From Schoenoplectus triqueter (taxonomy: Eukaryota; Streptophyta; Magnoliopsida; Poales; Cyperaceae): DNA of 64,000 bases. The translations under genes and the position numbers were made by a program. Shown here one piece after another: positions 42,887 to 55,440 of this stretch (its first letter is position 1; each line of letters begins with the position of its first letter). The notes under the pieces were generated by a model. That model did not search any database, was not told the DNA's origin, and saw only the letters and a list, made by a program, of their open reading frames with translations. The DNA is taken from positions 104,016 to 168,015 of the forward strand of contig CAXKVV010002172.1 of assembly GCA_964058805.1 (NCBI GenBank), read 5' to 3'.

Positions 42887-45800
42887 TGTTTACCCTTGAA
42901 AAATTTCAAGGATGAGTAGATGAATAAATGAAAATAAAATCAATGATTAATAATAAATCATGAGAAGGGAAAGCGAGGAAGAAGATGGCCCACTGATCAG
43001 AAGAGGTCGCTACTTAACCCCGGAATGGATCCATTAGTCCCACAATGGAATGCTGGGCATGAAGTGAAGAATATAAATACCCCACTATTCTCTATCCACT
43101 CAGCATGAGTGACAGCCGAGAGGATCGAGGGAGAGAGGAGATCTCTCGGGTGTCACCATGTGATTATATCTTTTCTGACAAGTGGGACCCACATGGCAGT
43201 CCCTTATGAGCAGCTCCAATGACATGGACCTAGCCTATTTTGCTAAGAAAACTAATCAACCCGGAACAGAGGTTAACCATTAATCCCACAATGAAATATT
43301 AGGGTGAAAGACGAGGATATAAATACCCCACCACCTCCTACTCATTCGAGGTGGCTGACCCTCGGGAGATTTAGGAGAGAGAAAATCTCCTGATGGGTCA
43401 GCCATTTGATTACATTTTCTCTGACAAGTGGGACCCACCTGGCAGTCCCTTATAAATGAATCTAACAACATAGCCTATCTGATGAGTCATTCATGTGACC
43501 ATTTTCACTGACAGGTGGACCCCACACCTCAGTGACCTATTGAAGGAGTCAGAATTGAACCCTAAAAATCTGCCTTTGGAGCTAACCCTAGAAAGGAGCT
43601 GAAGCAGTATAATCCCTATACTACATGAAATGATGTCAATGCCAAGCTAGCATTTTGATGCAACTAGTCATGAGAAATTCCAAATGTGATTTTGCTTTCA
43701 AGGCTGACCTGGTGCCAAAGCTGTGAGCAACCACCTAACCATGCTTTGATTTGTGTCAATTACTGATAAGTAGTCAGTTCTTTGACCAAATCACCCTCAT
43801 GTTAAGGGATTGAAAGTCAATTTCACAAGACTGATCAGGTGCCAAAGCTGGGAGCAACCATCTGATCAAGTCTAGATCTGTATCAACTGTTGACATGTAA
43901 TCAACTTTTGATCAGATCAAACCCTAATGGATGTCAATATAAGTCTAATTGATATTTAGTTAGGGTGGTTTCTGCAAGAGAGAGATAATTGGCAGAGACA
44001 CTGAGCTACAATTGAGATCTGAGATTAATTCTGAGGAAATAATAGGGTTTATTTGATAAAAGAATTTTTAATTCAGAGAAGGAGGGGTAAAAATGGAATT
44101 AAAAATTACAGGGATGATCATCATGAATTTAGGGATTTTTGGTGAAATTTTCATAATTTTTGGATAAGTGGAGCTATCAAAATAAATTCAGGGAAGATAA
44201 AACAGATTAAAAATGAAAGATCAAGGGCTGAGATTTGATCAAGGCAGATCTGGGTGCAACTTGGGGACAGAGACACATCTGGGTGCAAACTGGGGATCCT
44301 AAGCACACCTACACCGAATCAGGGAAGAGAGAGGGTGTGACACGTGTCAGCATTTCATTGGGCCACCTCATGCCACGTGTCAGCCCCCCATTGGTCCACC
44401 TCAGCCATGTGGGCCCTACACCCCTACAGACCTGACAAGTGGGCCCCACCTATGCCACGTGGCAGTCAGCCACTGGTCCACATCAGCAGTCACTCCAACA
44501 AGCAGAGACAAGTGGCAGCATGCTATAAGGCCACCTCAACAGCCAGGTGCCATGTGGCCTTCCCTTATTGGTCCACCTCACTACTGCGAACCCCACTATA
44601 CCATAACACGACTGACAAGTGGGCCTCACTGGGTGCCACATGGCATGCACTCACTGGTGCCATGTCATCATACAGTGTGTACAAGGAGTGACAAATGGCT
44701 TCCTATGATTGGTACAGGGCAACACAAGGTGCCACATGGCACTACATCGCAGAGCCACATCATACACCATTAACAGATCATTAATACTAAGGGTTTGTTT
44801 AATAAAGCAATCAACCAATCAGGCAGAGCCACCTCAGCCTATTAACCCTAATCATCATGCTAATCAACTGCTAAATGAAATGCCTAAACTATTAAATCTG
44901 ACATGTGGGACCCAGTAGTCAGGTTAATATGAGTAGGCGCATGAGATGAAAGCTGTAAGCTGAGTCTATTCAATCTGCCTCTTTAATCCAGCGCAATTCA
45001 ATTTAAAACAAGAGATGAAAAGGAGATGAACCTGGTGCATGCTTCCCCAGTCGCTGGTCTACTCTCTCCTGGCGCTTTGGTGCACGTGTGCCTAGCCCGT
45101 CCAGTCCAGTCGAAGACTCCCCCCGCTCTCTCTTCTTCTTCTCCTCGCGCGCGATCGCTGGCTTCTTCCCATGGCGTCTCACCATTACGAGAGGTTTCAA
45201 AACAGATGACAAGCATCAATGCTTCGATCGGGGAAGTGAGAACAAAAGGATAACAGTGAAGGAAGAATTGAACAACAAGATTACCACAATTTGAATTGAA
45301 GCAGCGACGGTGTGCTTTCAAAGAAACGTGATTGAGCGCTTTAAACACCAAATTGAGCACACAGAGGGCTTCTTTATGCTAAGGCGATGCCGATTGGTAG
45401 GCAATTGCAATATAGTGCAATGAAAGGAAGGGCTAAGAGTGAAGAATTGATAAGAGCAGTAATGGAGAGGCAGATCCAATAAGCGCTCTAGAGATCGAAT
45501 TGAATGGTGAAAAAGCTTATTCAGATCAAGGCGATGTTAATCGACATGGATTGAAAAGGCAATTGAGTAAAAGATGGTGAATTTAGCTAGGAGGAGAAAC
45601 GGGCTAAAAATGCAGTTTAGAAATTGAGTGAAGAACTATGCAATTGAGGGAGAAAGGGGTCTTAGCAACGAGATGGAAGTGTTTAAGCATGGTTTGGCAG
45701 TGAAGGGCCACTCACCGGTTGAAATAGGCGCTCAATTGAGTCAAAGAGTTGCGGCACAGTCAAAGGATAACAGAAAACGGTTATTGCAGTTCCACAACAA

Positions 45801-48497
45801 GCACAACTTGATCTCAACCATCCAGGCAAGTGTAATGAAGGGTGGAGATGTATCCAAGCTGGCAATCCGAGTGGAAGGCAGCCAACCAATCACAATTGGG
45901 TTAATTGGCCGGTTCTAGCCTATATAAACTAAAAAATCAGCAACAGTAAGGGGAGGAGGCCATTAGAATAGCAGTTAAGAGCATACACACACCCATACAC
46001 ACCCAATAGTGATCACAGAGGAAAAAGAGAGCCTTTTATAAGAGCTAATAAGAAGAATTCGAGTAATTGAGATTTCTGTCAAAGCTTGAGGTAATCAATC
46101 ATGTGAATTGATTCAATTAGCATATATTTTTGTTTTCTTCTCTAGAATCTTTGCTATTTGATACATTTTTATGAGAATTTCTTGATCAACTTTACTATTG
46201 GGGTCTATTTTCTTAAAATCTCCTTTACTTCTCTTCTGATCTTGCCATTTCTTGTTATTAGAATTGATTGTTGAATAATATCATAATATCCAGTGAGCCA
46301 CTGGCCCAATTACAAAGTAATTGGTGAGCCTTTAGGCCTGGATTGATCACAAATACTAAGAATTCATGATTATATGATTTCCATGGTAAATTTTCATTTC
46401 TTGATTAACTTCTTTGTATTCATTCGCATAATGACTTAAGGTATGAACTTGCTATCTCTTAATCACCTTGATTGTATGATTCATTCAGCTAAGAACCTAG
46501 GCTTTGCAATTTTGTATTGAAATTGTTTAATCTGATATGGAACAGTATACTGCTAAATCGATTAACACTATTACAATCTCAGCGAGCCACTGGCCCTAGC
46601 TGAAGCTGGGTGTGCCTTTAGGCCTGAGAGGTGTTAATTGAATAAGAATGGTTAGTGAGTGCTCCAAGTTGACAATAAATTAGAAATGGTACCGATCGGT
46701 ACCATTCTTGAATCACAGGTGCTCCAACACGATTGCTGATGAATGATATCCTTTATAACCATCTAAGATCAACTTAATACATTCAGGCGATGCTCAATAG
46801 TTTTATAATTGTCCAGAATCTTGATTAATTGTGTTGAATTTGGCAAAGGAAAGGTCTTGATACCGGTTCCAGTTGGTACACTAACTGGCATTGTTATGCG
46901 AGTGTCAATCGACGTATGGATCTCTGATCAGACGCCACCGAAGGACTCAATGCATTAAGACGACGCTAGGACGCTGATCTGATCGGAAAAGGAGTGTTCC
47001 GGTCACCGGGAACGCTATGTTGCACTAATCCTAAAGCATCGCAAGGTCGGAGGCTTAGAGAATCTCCTCCGCACGAATATTGAAACGTCCGATAATCTTG
47101 AAGATTCTTCAACGAATGAGATATAACAAAAGTTTAAAAATCCGAGCGGGAAATAATCTGGGCCTTACATATATTAAACACGTATCTCAACTAGATCTAA
47201 CGGCCCAAGTATAAATGAAACATTTGAATAAACTAGGCGCCAATCTTGGAGCAGATCTGGCGGCCCAAATTAGGCCCAATAATTAAATAATAAACAGAAT
47301 AGTAATAATATAGAGTAAATAAATGATTTGAAAATGCTCCTGAACTCCAAATTGACTCAAATTTATTTCTAAAATTTTCTTATTTTTCATACTATTTTTC
47401 TATACAATAATATTCTAGTTTTAAAAATATAATCATAGTAAAACAATTTAAAAGCAAAAGATATTACCTATATTGATATGTTTGACCTAGCTTTGACTTG
47501 TCATTTTAAATACTATAAAAATTCCAAAAATATAAATAAAAATCATAAATAATAACTAGATATATTTTTCTGATTTTTCAAGTGATTTTTCATGAAATAA
47601 TAATGACAATAGCAATATGCAATAATAAATAATGATGTTAGCTCTATTCTTTGATAAATAAAAATAAATAATAATAGATATTATGTTGATATTTTCTGTA
47701 AAAAAAAAAGAATAATAAAAATAAATAGCACAAAATATGCAAAAGTATATACTACCATGGTAATAAATAGCAAAAAAAATACATTTTCTTTTATAATAAA
47801 AATGATAATATAGTTTTATAATATGAATTGTATTTCTTTTGTTATTTCTATACAAATATACAATAAAAATATTTTTGATGAATAAAATGCAATAAGAATA
47901 ATAGTTGTAATAAAAATATAATGAATTTCATCTCTTATGGCTATTTTTCAACTAATAATAGTAATAATAAAAAAAAAATCTTATATTTTTCTATGGGTAA
48001 TAAGTAGAAATAATAAATGAATAGTATAATAAATGAAATAGAATATTAATAATGATTTCTTTTTAGCTATTATGGATTTTAAAAATAAAAAAAATAATAA
48101 ATAATAAAGAAATAATAATAATAAAATAATATAGCTAGCTATCTTTTGATTTGTAAATAATTCCTACATAATGAATAGTGTTTCAACACAATAGAATATA
48201 ATAATAAAATTCTATTACTTTGGCTATTTTAAAAGTACAAATAAAAAATCATAGCCATTTTATTTTCTATTATTTTTGTAAGTGATTTTCTACAAAATAA
48301 ATAGAGTTTAAAAAATAATAAAAACAAAATTCTACTATTTTAGCTATTATAAAAATCCCAAAAATATAAATAAAACTCTAGTTAATAGCTAACCCCTTTT
48401 CCTATTATTTTGTAAATAATTTTCTATAGGAATAGATAGAGCCTAAGAATAAAAAAAAATAATAAAATATAATAATAATAAAAATAATAATAAGAAT

Positions 48498-48533
<36 letters not shown>

Positions 48534-50319
48534 ATCTTTATAATAAAAATAATAATGAAAGATATTATATAATAGACTTTGTGCATTTCAGAAATGAATA
48601 AATATGCTCACATAAGGAGTGTAGAGCCACATAAGAATATTTGCACACATGATATAACATTTAGAATGATTAGTCAAGACGAGAACATCTTGACGAAGGA
48701 TAAATAAGGTTGCAACGACAACACGAAAAGATGCGTTGAGACAGGAACATCTTGACGTAGGATGATTAAGGCTTCGATAGCAATATGAAGAAGATATGTC
48801 AAGACAAGAACATCTTGACGTAGAATGATGAAGGCTTTGATAGCAACATGAGAGGATATGTCGAGACAAGAACATCTCGACACTTGATGAAGAATAATAA
48901 GATACGTTGAGACAAGAACATCTTGACGTAAAATGACTAAGGCTTTGATAGCAACATGAGGAGATATGTCGAGACAAGAACATCTTGACGCTTGATGAAG
49001 AATAACCAGAGCTGCGACATCAACATGGAGATACATGTCGACTCTGAGGAAGAAGAACATTACGATGTCCGAGAGAGGCGACATCTTAATGACTCACTAC
49101 CATGAGCAAGTAACTCATGATTAAATACGCTCACACGAGGGGTGTAGGGCAACATAGTAATTTTGCACAAGTAATACAACATATAGAATGATCAGTCGGG
49201 ATAAGAACACCTTGACGTTCGCTGAAGAATGACCAAAGCTACGACATCAGCATGGAGAGATATGTCGATTTTGAAGAAGAAGAACATTACGATGTCCGAG
49301 AGAAGTGACATCTTAATGACTCGGTGTCATGAACAAGTAATTCATGACCATTTGAACTAGCAAGACTGAACTCATCCGTCGATAAGTTTGTCTTCTGGTT
49401 CATCTCCCGAGACCGTGAGATTGAATCGCTCCGTAGTAGATTCATCCACAAAACAGTGAATGTGAACCGTTCTGTAGATAGGTTCCTTCACTAACACATG
49501 CCTCAATGTTGAACTGGCTCAGTGCTTCAGGTTTGACATTGTGTGTAATTGTGTTTCCTAGGTTTATGAATCAGCTTAGTGCTTCGAATTCATGATCTAG
49601 AAGATCGGTGAGAAGAAACACGTGGGCCATATCCACCCTTCTCCTGATTCACCAACCTCAAGATCAACCGGCTCAGCGCTTCGAGTTGTATTTTGTGTGA
49701 TTGGTTGTTGACTAGTTAAGATTGAACCGTTCTGTAGTAGGTTTATCTTCTAGATCAACAGAGGTTGAGTCGTTCTGTATGTAGACTCACCTCAAGCCCC
49801 TCTGAAGAGATTAACCTGGTCTGTAAGTAAGGTTACATCTCGAGGTGGCATAGACTGAACCGATCTGTTTGTAGGTTCGTCTTCCATAGGACAAAACCGA
49901 TCTGTTTGTAGGTTTGTCTTCCATAGAGATTGAACCGATCTGTTTGTAGGTTCGTCTTCCGTAGGGTTAAATAAAGATTGAACCGATCTGTTTGTAGGTT
50001 CGTTTTCCATGAACCCCTTTTTTATGAACCTAGACGACCACTTGACCATCTTTTAACTATACTATTTGCTTCTCTCTTTCAAAGATCCAGAGGTGCCTCG
50101 AGGTTAGTAGCCCAGGGTAATTAACGGTGGGGGCTTGCGCCCACCGGAATCTACAAGAACTCACAATCACTAAAAACCCCCTGAATGTGCATCCAAATAT
50201 CTCTAAACGGCAGAATCAGCCGACACCCAGCAGATGCACGCTCGGGAGGGATCTCCGTGTCCTTCTTCCGCAACCCATCGCCCAGCGGCGGTGCGGAGCG
50301 CGCGAAAAAGGGTCGCACA
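42887..50319 (+). repeat. 3' LTR of the giant element (7433 bp)
   Basis: This is nearly identical to 22676-30109, at an offset of 20211 bp (20210 after the poly-A run). All promoter, hairpin and splice-site features described for the 5' LTR recur: TATATAAAC near 45921, the donor at 46091, and hairpin arrays at about 48673-50001. Its left edge lies next to the start of the antisense gene, so reverse-strand transcription from the LTR would be needed to express that gene. Confidence 0.95.
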
Positions 50320-50324
50320 TCATG
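50320..50324. repeat. Target-site duplication (right) of the giant element
   Basis: TCATG follows the CA terminus of the 3' LTR and matches 22671-22675. Confidence 0.95.
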
Positions 50325-53300
50325 TTTTGCGCTCTGTACTCGTTTCTGGCTGTACCAAGGGCGTCGGGTCCCATTTTCATATTTTGTGCTCCCGGACTCG
50401 TTTTCGGTGGTACAGAGGGTGCCAGGTCCCGTTTACATGTTTTGCACTCCCAGAGTCGTTTCCCGCGGTACCGAGGGCGTCGGGTCACATTTTCATGTTT
50501 TGCGCTCCCGAACTCGTTTTCGGCGGTACCGAGGGCGTCGGGTCCCGTTTTCATATTTTTCGTTACCGGACTCGTTTTCGGTGGTGCCGAGTGCGTCGAG
50601 TCCCATTATCATGTTTTGCCGGCCCGGACTCATTTTCGGCGGTACCGAGGGCGTCTGATCCCGATTTCATGTCTTCCGTTCCCGGACATGTTTTGGGAGG
50701 TGCGGAGGGCGTCCGGTCCCGTTCTCGGCGGTACCGAGGGTATCGGGTCCCGTTTTCGTGTTTTGCGCTCCCTTGCACGTTTTTGGCGGTACCGAGGGCG
50801 TTAGGTCTCATTTTCATATTTTGCGCTCCTAGACTCGTTTGCGACGGTACCGAGGGTGTTGGGTACCGTTTTCATGTTTTGCGCGCCTGGACTCATTTCT
50901 GGCGGTACCGATTGCGTCGGTTCCCGTTTTCTTGTTTTGCGCATCCGGACTCGTTTTCGGCGGTACCGAGGGCGTCGGGGCCGGTTTTCATATTTTGCCC
51001 TCCCGAACTCATTTCCGGTGGTACCAAGGGCGTCGGGTCCCGTTTTCATGTTTTACGCTTCCAGACTCATTTTCGGAGGTGCCAAGGGCGCCGGGTCCCG
51101 TTTTCATGTTTTGCGCACCCGGAATCGTTTTCGGCGGTACCGAGGGCGTTTGACCCTATTTTAATGTTTTCCGATCCCGGACACGTTTTCAACGATACCG
51201 ATGGCGTCGCGTCCCGTTTTCATGCTTTGCACGCCCGGATTAGTTTTTGGCGGAACCGAGGTTGACGACAACCGTTTTCAGTTTTTGTGTTCCCGGACTC
51301 ATTTTTTGGCGGTACGGAGGGTGTCGGGCCTCGATTTCATATTTTGCGCTCCCGGACTCATTTTTGATGGTACCACTAGCGTCGGGTCCCGTTTTCATGT
51401 TTTGTGCGCTCAAACTCATTTTCGGTGATATCGGGGCATCGAGTCCCTTTTTCATATTATGCGCTCCCGGACTTGTTTTCGGCGGTGCCGAGGACTTCAG
51501 GTCTCGTTTTCATGTTTTGCGCCCCCAAACTCATTTTCGGTGGACCCGAGGGCGTCGGGTCCTATTTTCATATTTTGCGCTCCCAGACACGTTTTCGGCG
51601 ATACCGAGTTTGTCGGGTCCCGTTTTCATGTTTTCCATTCCCGAAAATGTTTTAGGCGGTGCGAATGGCATCGGGTCTCGTTTTCATGTTTTGGGCTCCC
51701 GGACACGTTTTCGGCAGTACCGAGGGCGTCGAGTCCCGTTTTCATGTTTTGCACGATAGGACTTATTTTCGGCGGAACTGAGGGCGACGGGTCCCGATTT
51801 CATATTTTGCACGCCCGAACTCGTTTTTGGCGGAACCGAGGGCGTCGGGTCCCGTTTTTATATTTTGCGCTCCTTGGCACGTTTTCGGCGGTACTGAGGG
51901 CGTCGGGTCTCGAATTCATGTTTTGCGCAACCGGACTCATTTTCGACGGTACCCAGGGTGTCGGTTCTCATTTTCAAGTTTTGCGCGCGTAGACTTTTTT
52001 TTCGGCGGTATTGTAGGCGTCGGGTCCCGTTTTCATATTTTGCGCTCACGGACTCATTTTCAGCGGTACCGAGGGCGTTAGTTCCCATTTTCATGTTTTG
52101 CTCGCTCAGACTCGTTTTCGGCGGTACCGAGGGCGTCGGGTCCTGTTTTCATGTCTTGCACTCCCTTACTCGTTTTCGACGGTACCGAGGGCGTCAGGTC
52201 CCGTTTTCATGTTTTGCGCGCCCGGACTCATTTTCGGTGGTACCGAGGGCGTCGGGTTCTCGTTTTCATATTTTGCGCTCCCGGACTCATTTTCGGCGGT
52301 ACCGAGGGCGTCGGGTCCCGTTTTCAAGTTTTGCACTCCCGGTTCTCATTTTCATGTTTTGCTCATCTGGACTCGTTTTCACTGGTATCAAGGGCATCGA
52401 GCCTGGTTTTCATGTTTTGCACGCCCGGACTCATTTTTCGGCGGTACCGAGGGCGTCGGGCTCCGTTTTCATTCCCCGCGCTCCCTGACTCATTTTCGGC
52501 GGTACCGAGGGTGTCGGGTCTTGTTTTTATTTTTTTGCGCGCCCGGACACGTTTTTCTGCAGTACCGAGGGCATCAAATCCCATTTTCATATTTTACGCT
52601 CCCGGACTCATTTTCGACGGTACCGAGGGCGTCGGGTCCCATTTTCATGTATTGCGCACTCAAACTCATTTTCGGCGGTACTGTGGGCGTAATGTCCTGT
52701 TTTCATGTTTTGCGCTCCCGGACTCATTTCCTGCGGTACCGAGGGCGTCCGATCCTATTTTTATGTTTTTCGCTCCTTGACATGTTTTTGGCGGTATGGA
52801 GAGCGTCGAGTTCTATTTTCATGTTTTGCGCGTCCGAACTCGTTTTCACCGGAACCGATGGTTTCGTTTCCCGTTTTCATGTTTTGCCCTCACAGAGTCG
52901 TTTCCTGCGGTACTGAGGGCGTCGGGTCCCGTTTTCATGTTTTGCGATCCCGAACACATTTTCGGACTCCCGAGAGCGTCGGGTCCCGTTTCCATGTTTT
53001 GCGCCCCCGGACACATTTTCGGCGATACCGAGGGCGTATGGTCAAGTTTTCATGTTTTGATCTCACAGACTCATTTTCGACGGTACGGAGGGTGCTGAAA
53101 ATCATTTTGATGTTTCACGTGTCCGAAAATCATTTTCGGCGGTACCGAGGGAATCGGGTCCCGTGTTCATGTTTTGCGATCCCGGGCACATTTTCGGCGG
53201 TACGTAGGGTGTCGGGTCCCAATTTCATGTTTTGCGCAACCGGACTTGTTTTTGGCATTACCGAGGGCGTCATCAACTGTTTTCTTCTTTTGCGCTGCCG

Positions 53301-53579
53301 AACACGTTTTCGTTGGTGCCGAGGGCGTCTGGTCCAGTTTTCATGTTTTGCACGCCCGGACTTGTTTTCGGCTGAACAGCGTCAGCTCCCGTTTTCATGT
53401 TTTGCGATCTCGGACTCATTTCTCGCGGTACCGTGGGCGTCGGGTCACGTTTACATGCTTTGATCTCCCCGACTCATTTTCGGCGGGTACCGAGGGCATC
53501 GGGTCCTGTTTTCATGTTTCCCGCGATACCGAGGGCGTCGAGTCTCGTTTTAATGTTTTCTATTTCTGCACTAGTTTTC

Positions 53580-55440
53580 GGCGGTACCGAGGGCGTCGAG
53601 TCCCGTTCTCATATTTTTCGTTCCCGGACATGTTTTGGGCAGTGCGGAGGGCGTCGGGTCCCGTTTTCATGTTTTGCGCTCCCGGACATGTTTTCGGAGG
53701 TACCGAAGGCGTCGGGTCCCGTTTTCATTTTTTGCACGCCCGGACTCATTTTCGGCTGAACCGAGGGCGTCAGCTTCTATTTTTTTGTTTTGCGTTATCG
53801 GACTAGTTTTTAGCGGTACGGATGGTTCTGGGTCCCGTTTTCATGTTTTGCGCTCTCGGACTAGTTTTCGGCGGTACCGATGACATCAGGTCCCATTTTT
53901 ATGTTTTGCGCTCCCGAGCACGTTTTCGGCGGTACGGAGGGCGTCTGGTCTCGATTTCATGTTTTGCACAACCTTACTCGTTTTTGGCAGTACTGAGTGC
54001 GTTGACTCTCGATTTCATGTTTTGCGCGCCCGAACTCGTTTTCAGCGGTATCGAGGGCGTCGGGTCATGTTTTCATGTTTTGCGCTCCCGAGCATGTTTT
54101 CGACGGTACCAAGGGCGTCGGGTCCCGTTTTCATGTTTTGCAAGCCCAGACTTATTTTCGGCGGAACCGAGGGCGTCGGCTTCCGGTTTCATGTTTGGCG
54201 TTCTCAGACTCATTTCTCGCGGTACCGTGGGCGTCGGGTTACGTTTTCATGTTTTGATCTCCCAGACTCATTTTCGGCGGTACCGAGGGCATCAGGTCCC
54301 GTTTTCATGTTTTGCGCTCCCGGGCACGTTTTCAGAGGTATCAAGGGCGTCGGGTCTCGTTTTCATATTTTCCACTCCCGGACTCATTTTCGGCTCTACC
54401 GAGGGTATTGAATCCCGTTTTCATCTTTTGTGCTCCCGGGCACGTTTTCGGCTGTACCGAGGGTGTTAGGCCCCATTTTCATATTTTACGCTCCCATACT
54501 TGTTTGCGATGGTACCGAGGGCGTCGAGTCCCGTTCTCATATATTTCGTTCCCGGACATGTTTTGGGCAGTGCGGAGGGCGTCGGGTCCCGTTTTCATGT
54601 TTTGCGCTCCCGGACATGTTTTCGGAGGTACCGAAGGCGTCGGGTCCCGTTTTCATTTTTTGCACGCCCGGACTCATTTTCGGCTGAACCGAGGGCGTCA
54701 GCTTCTATTTTTTTGTTTTGCGTTATCGGACTAGTTTTTAGCGGTACGGATGGTTCTGGGTCCCGTTTTCATGTTTTGCGCTCTCGGACTCGTTTTCGGC
54801 GGTACCGATGGCATCAGGTCTCATTTTTATGTTTTGCGCTCCCGAGCACGTTTTCGGCGGTACGGAGGGCGTCTGGTCTCGATTTCATGTTTTGCACAAC
54901 CTTACTCGTTTTTGGCAGTACCGAGTGCGTTGACTCTCGATTTCATGTTTTGCGCGCCCGAACTCGTTTTCAGCGGTATCGAGTGCGTCGGGTCATGTTT
55001 TCATGTTTTGCGCTCCCGAGCATGTTTTCGACGGTACCAAGGGCGTCGGGTCCCGTTTTCATGTTTTGCAAGCCCAGACTTATTTTCGGCGGAACCGAGG
55101 GCGTCGGCTTCCGTTTTCATGTTTGGCGTTCTCAGACTCATTTCTCGCGGTACCGTGGGCGTCGGGTTACGTTTTCATGTTTTGATCTCCCAGACTCATT
55201 TTCGGCGGTACCGAGGGCATCAGGTCCCGTTTTCATGTTTTGCGCTCCCGGGCACGTTTTTCAGAGGTATCAAGGGCGTCGGGTCTCGTTTTCATATTTT
55301 CCACTCCCGGACTCATTTTCGGCTCTACCGAGGGTATTGAGTCCCGTTTTCATTTTTTGTGCTCCCAGGCACGTTTTCGGCTGTACCGAGGGTGTTAGGC
55401 CCCATTTTCCTATTTTACGCTCCCATACTTGTTTGCGATG
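53580..55440. repeat. Tandem 928-bp higher-order duplication in the 58-bp array
   Basis: The marker 'tgttttgggcagtgcggag' is at 53631 and 54559. The following ~900 bp match except for scattered single-base changes, so this is the most recent amplification step visible. A related copy has the marker at 58196. Confidence 0.85.

Larger units (their letters stand above)
22676..50319 (+). mobile_element. Giant Tat/Ogre-like LTR retrotransposon lacking reverse transcriptase, with an antisense gene
   Basis: The element is 27,644 bp with 7.43-kb LTRs (TGTTTACC...GGTCGCACA) and a TCATG duplication. Its order is 5' LTR, primer-binding site, gag-protease, second gag-like ORF, integrase, 3' non-coding region with tandem repeats, antisense PMD gene, 3' LTR. 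The integrase and the CX2HX4HX4C zinc knuckle are of Tat-clade type; very large LTRs and internal regions are known from Ogre-type members of that clade. Reverse transcriptase and RNase H are missing between 36114 and 36161. By eye the two LTRs differ by about seven substitutions and one A-run length change, so the insertion is recent. The element is structurally complete but non-autonomous for reverse transcription. Confidence 0.93.
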
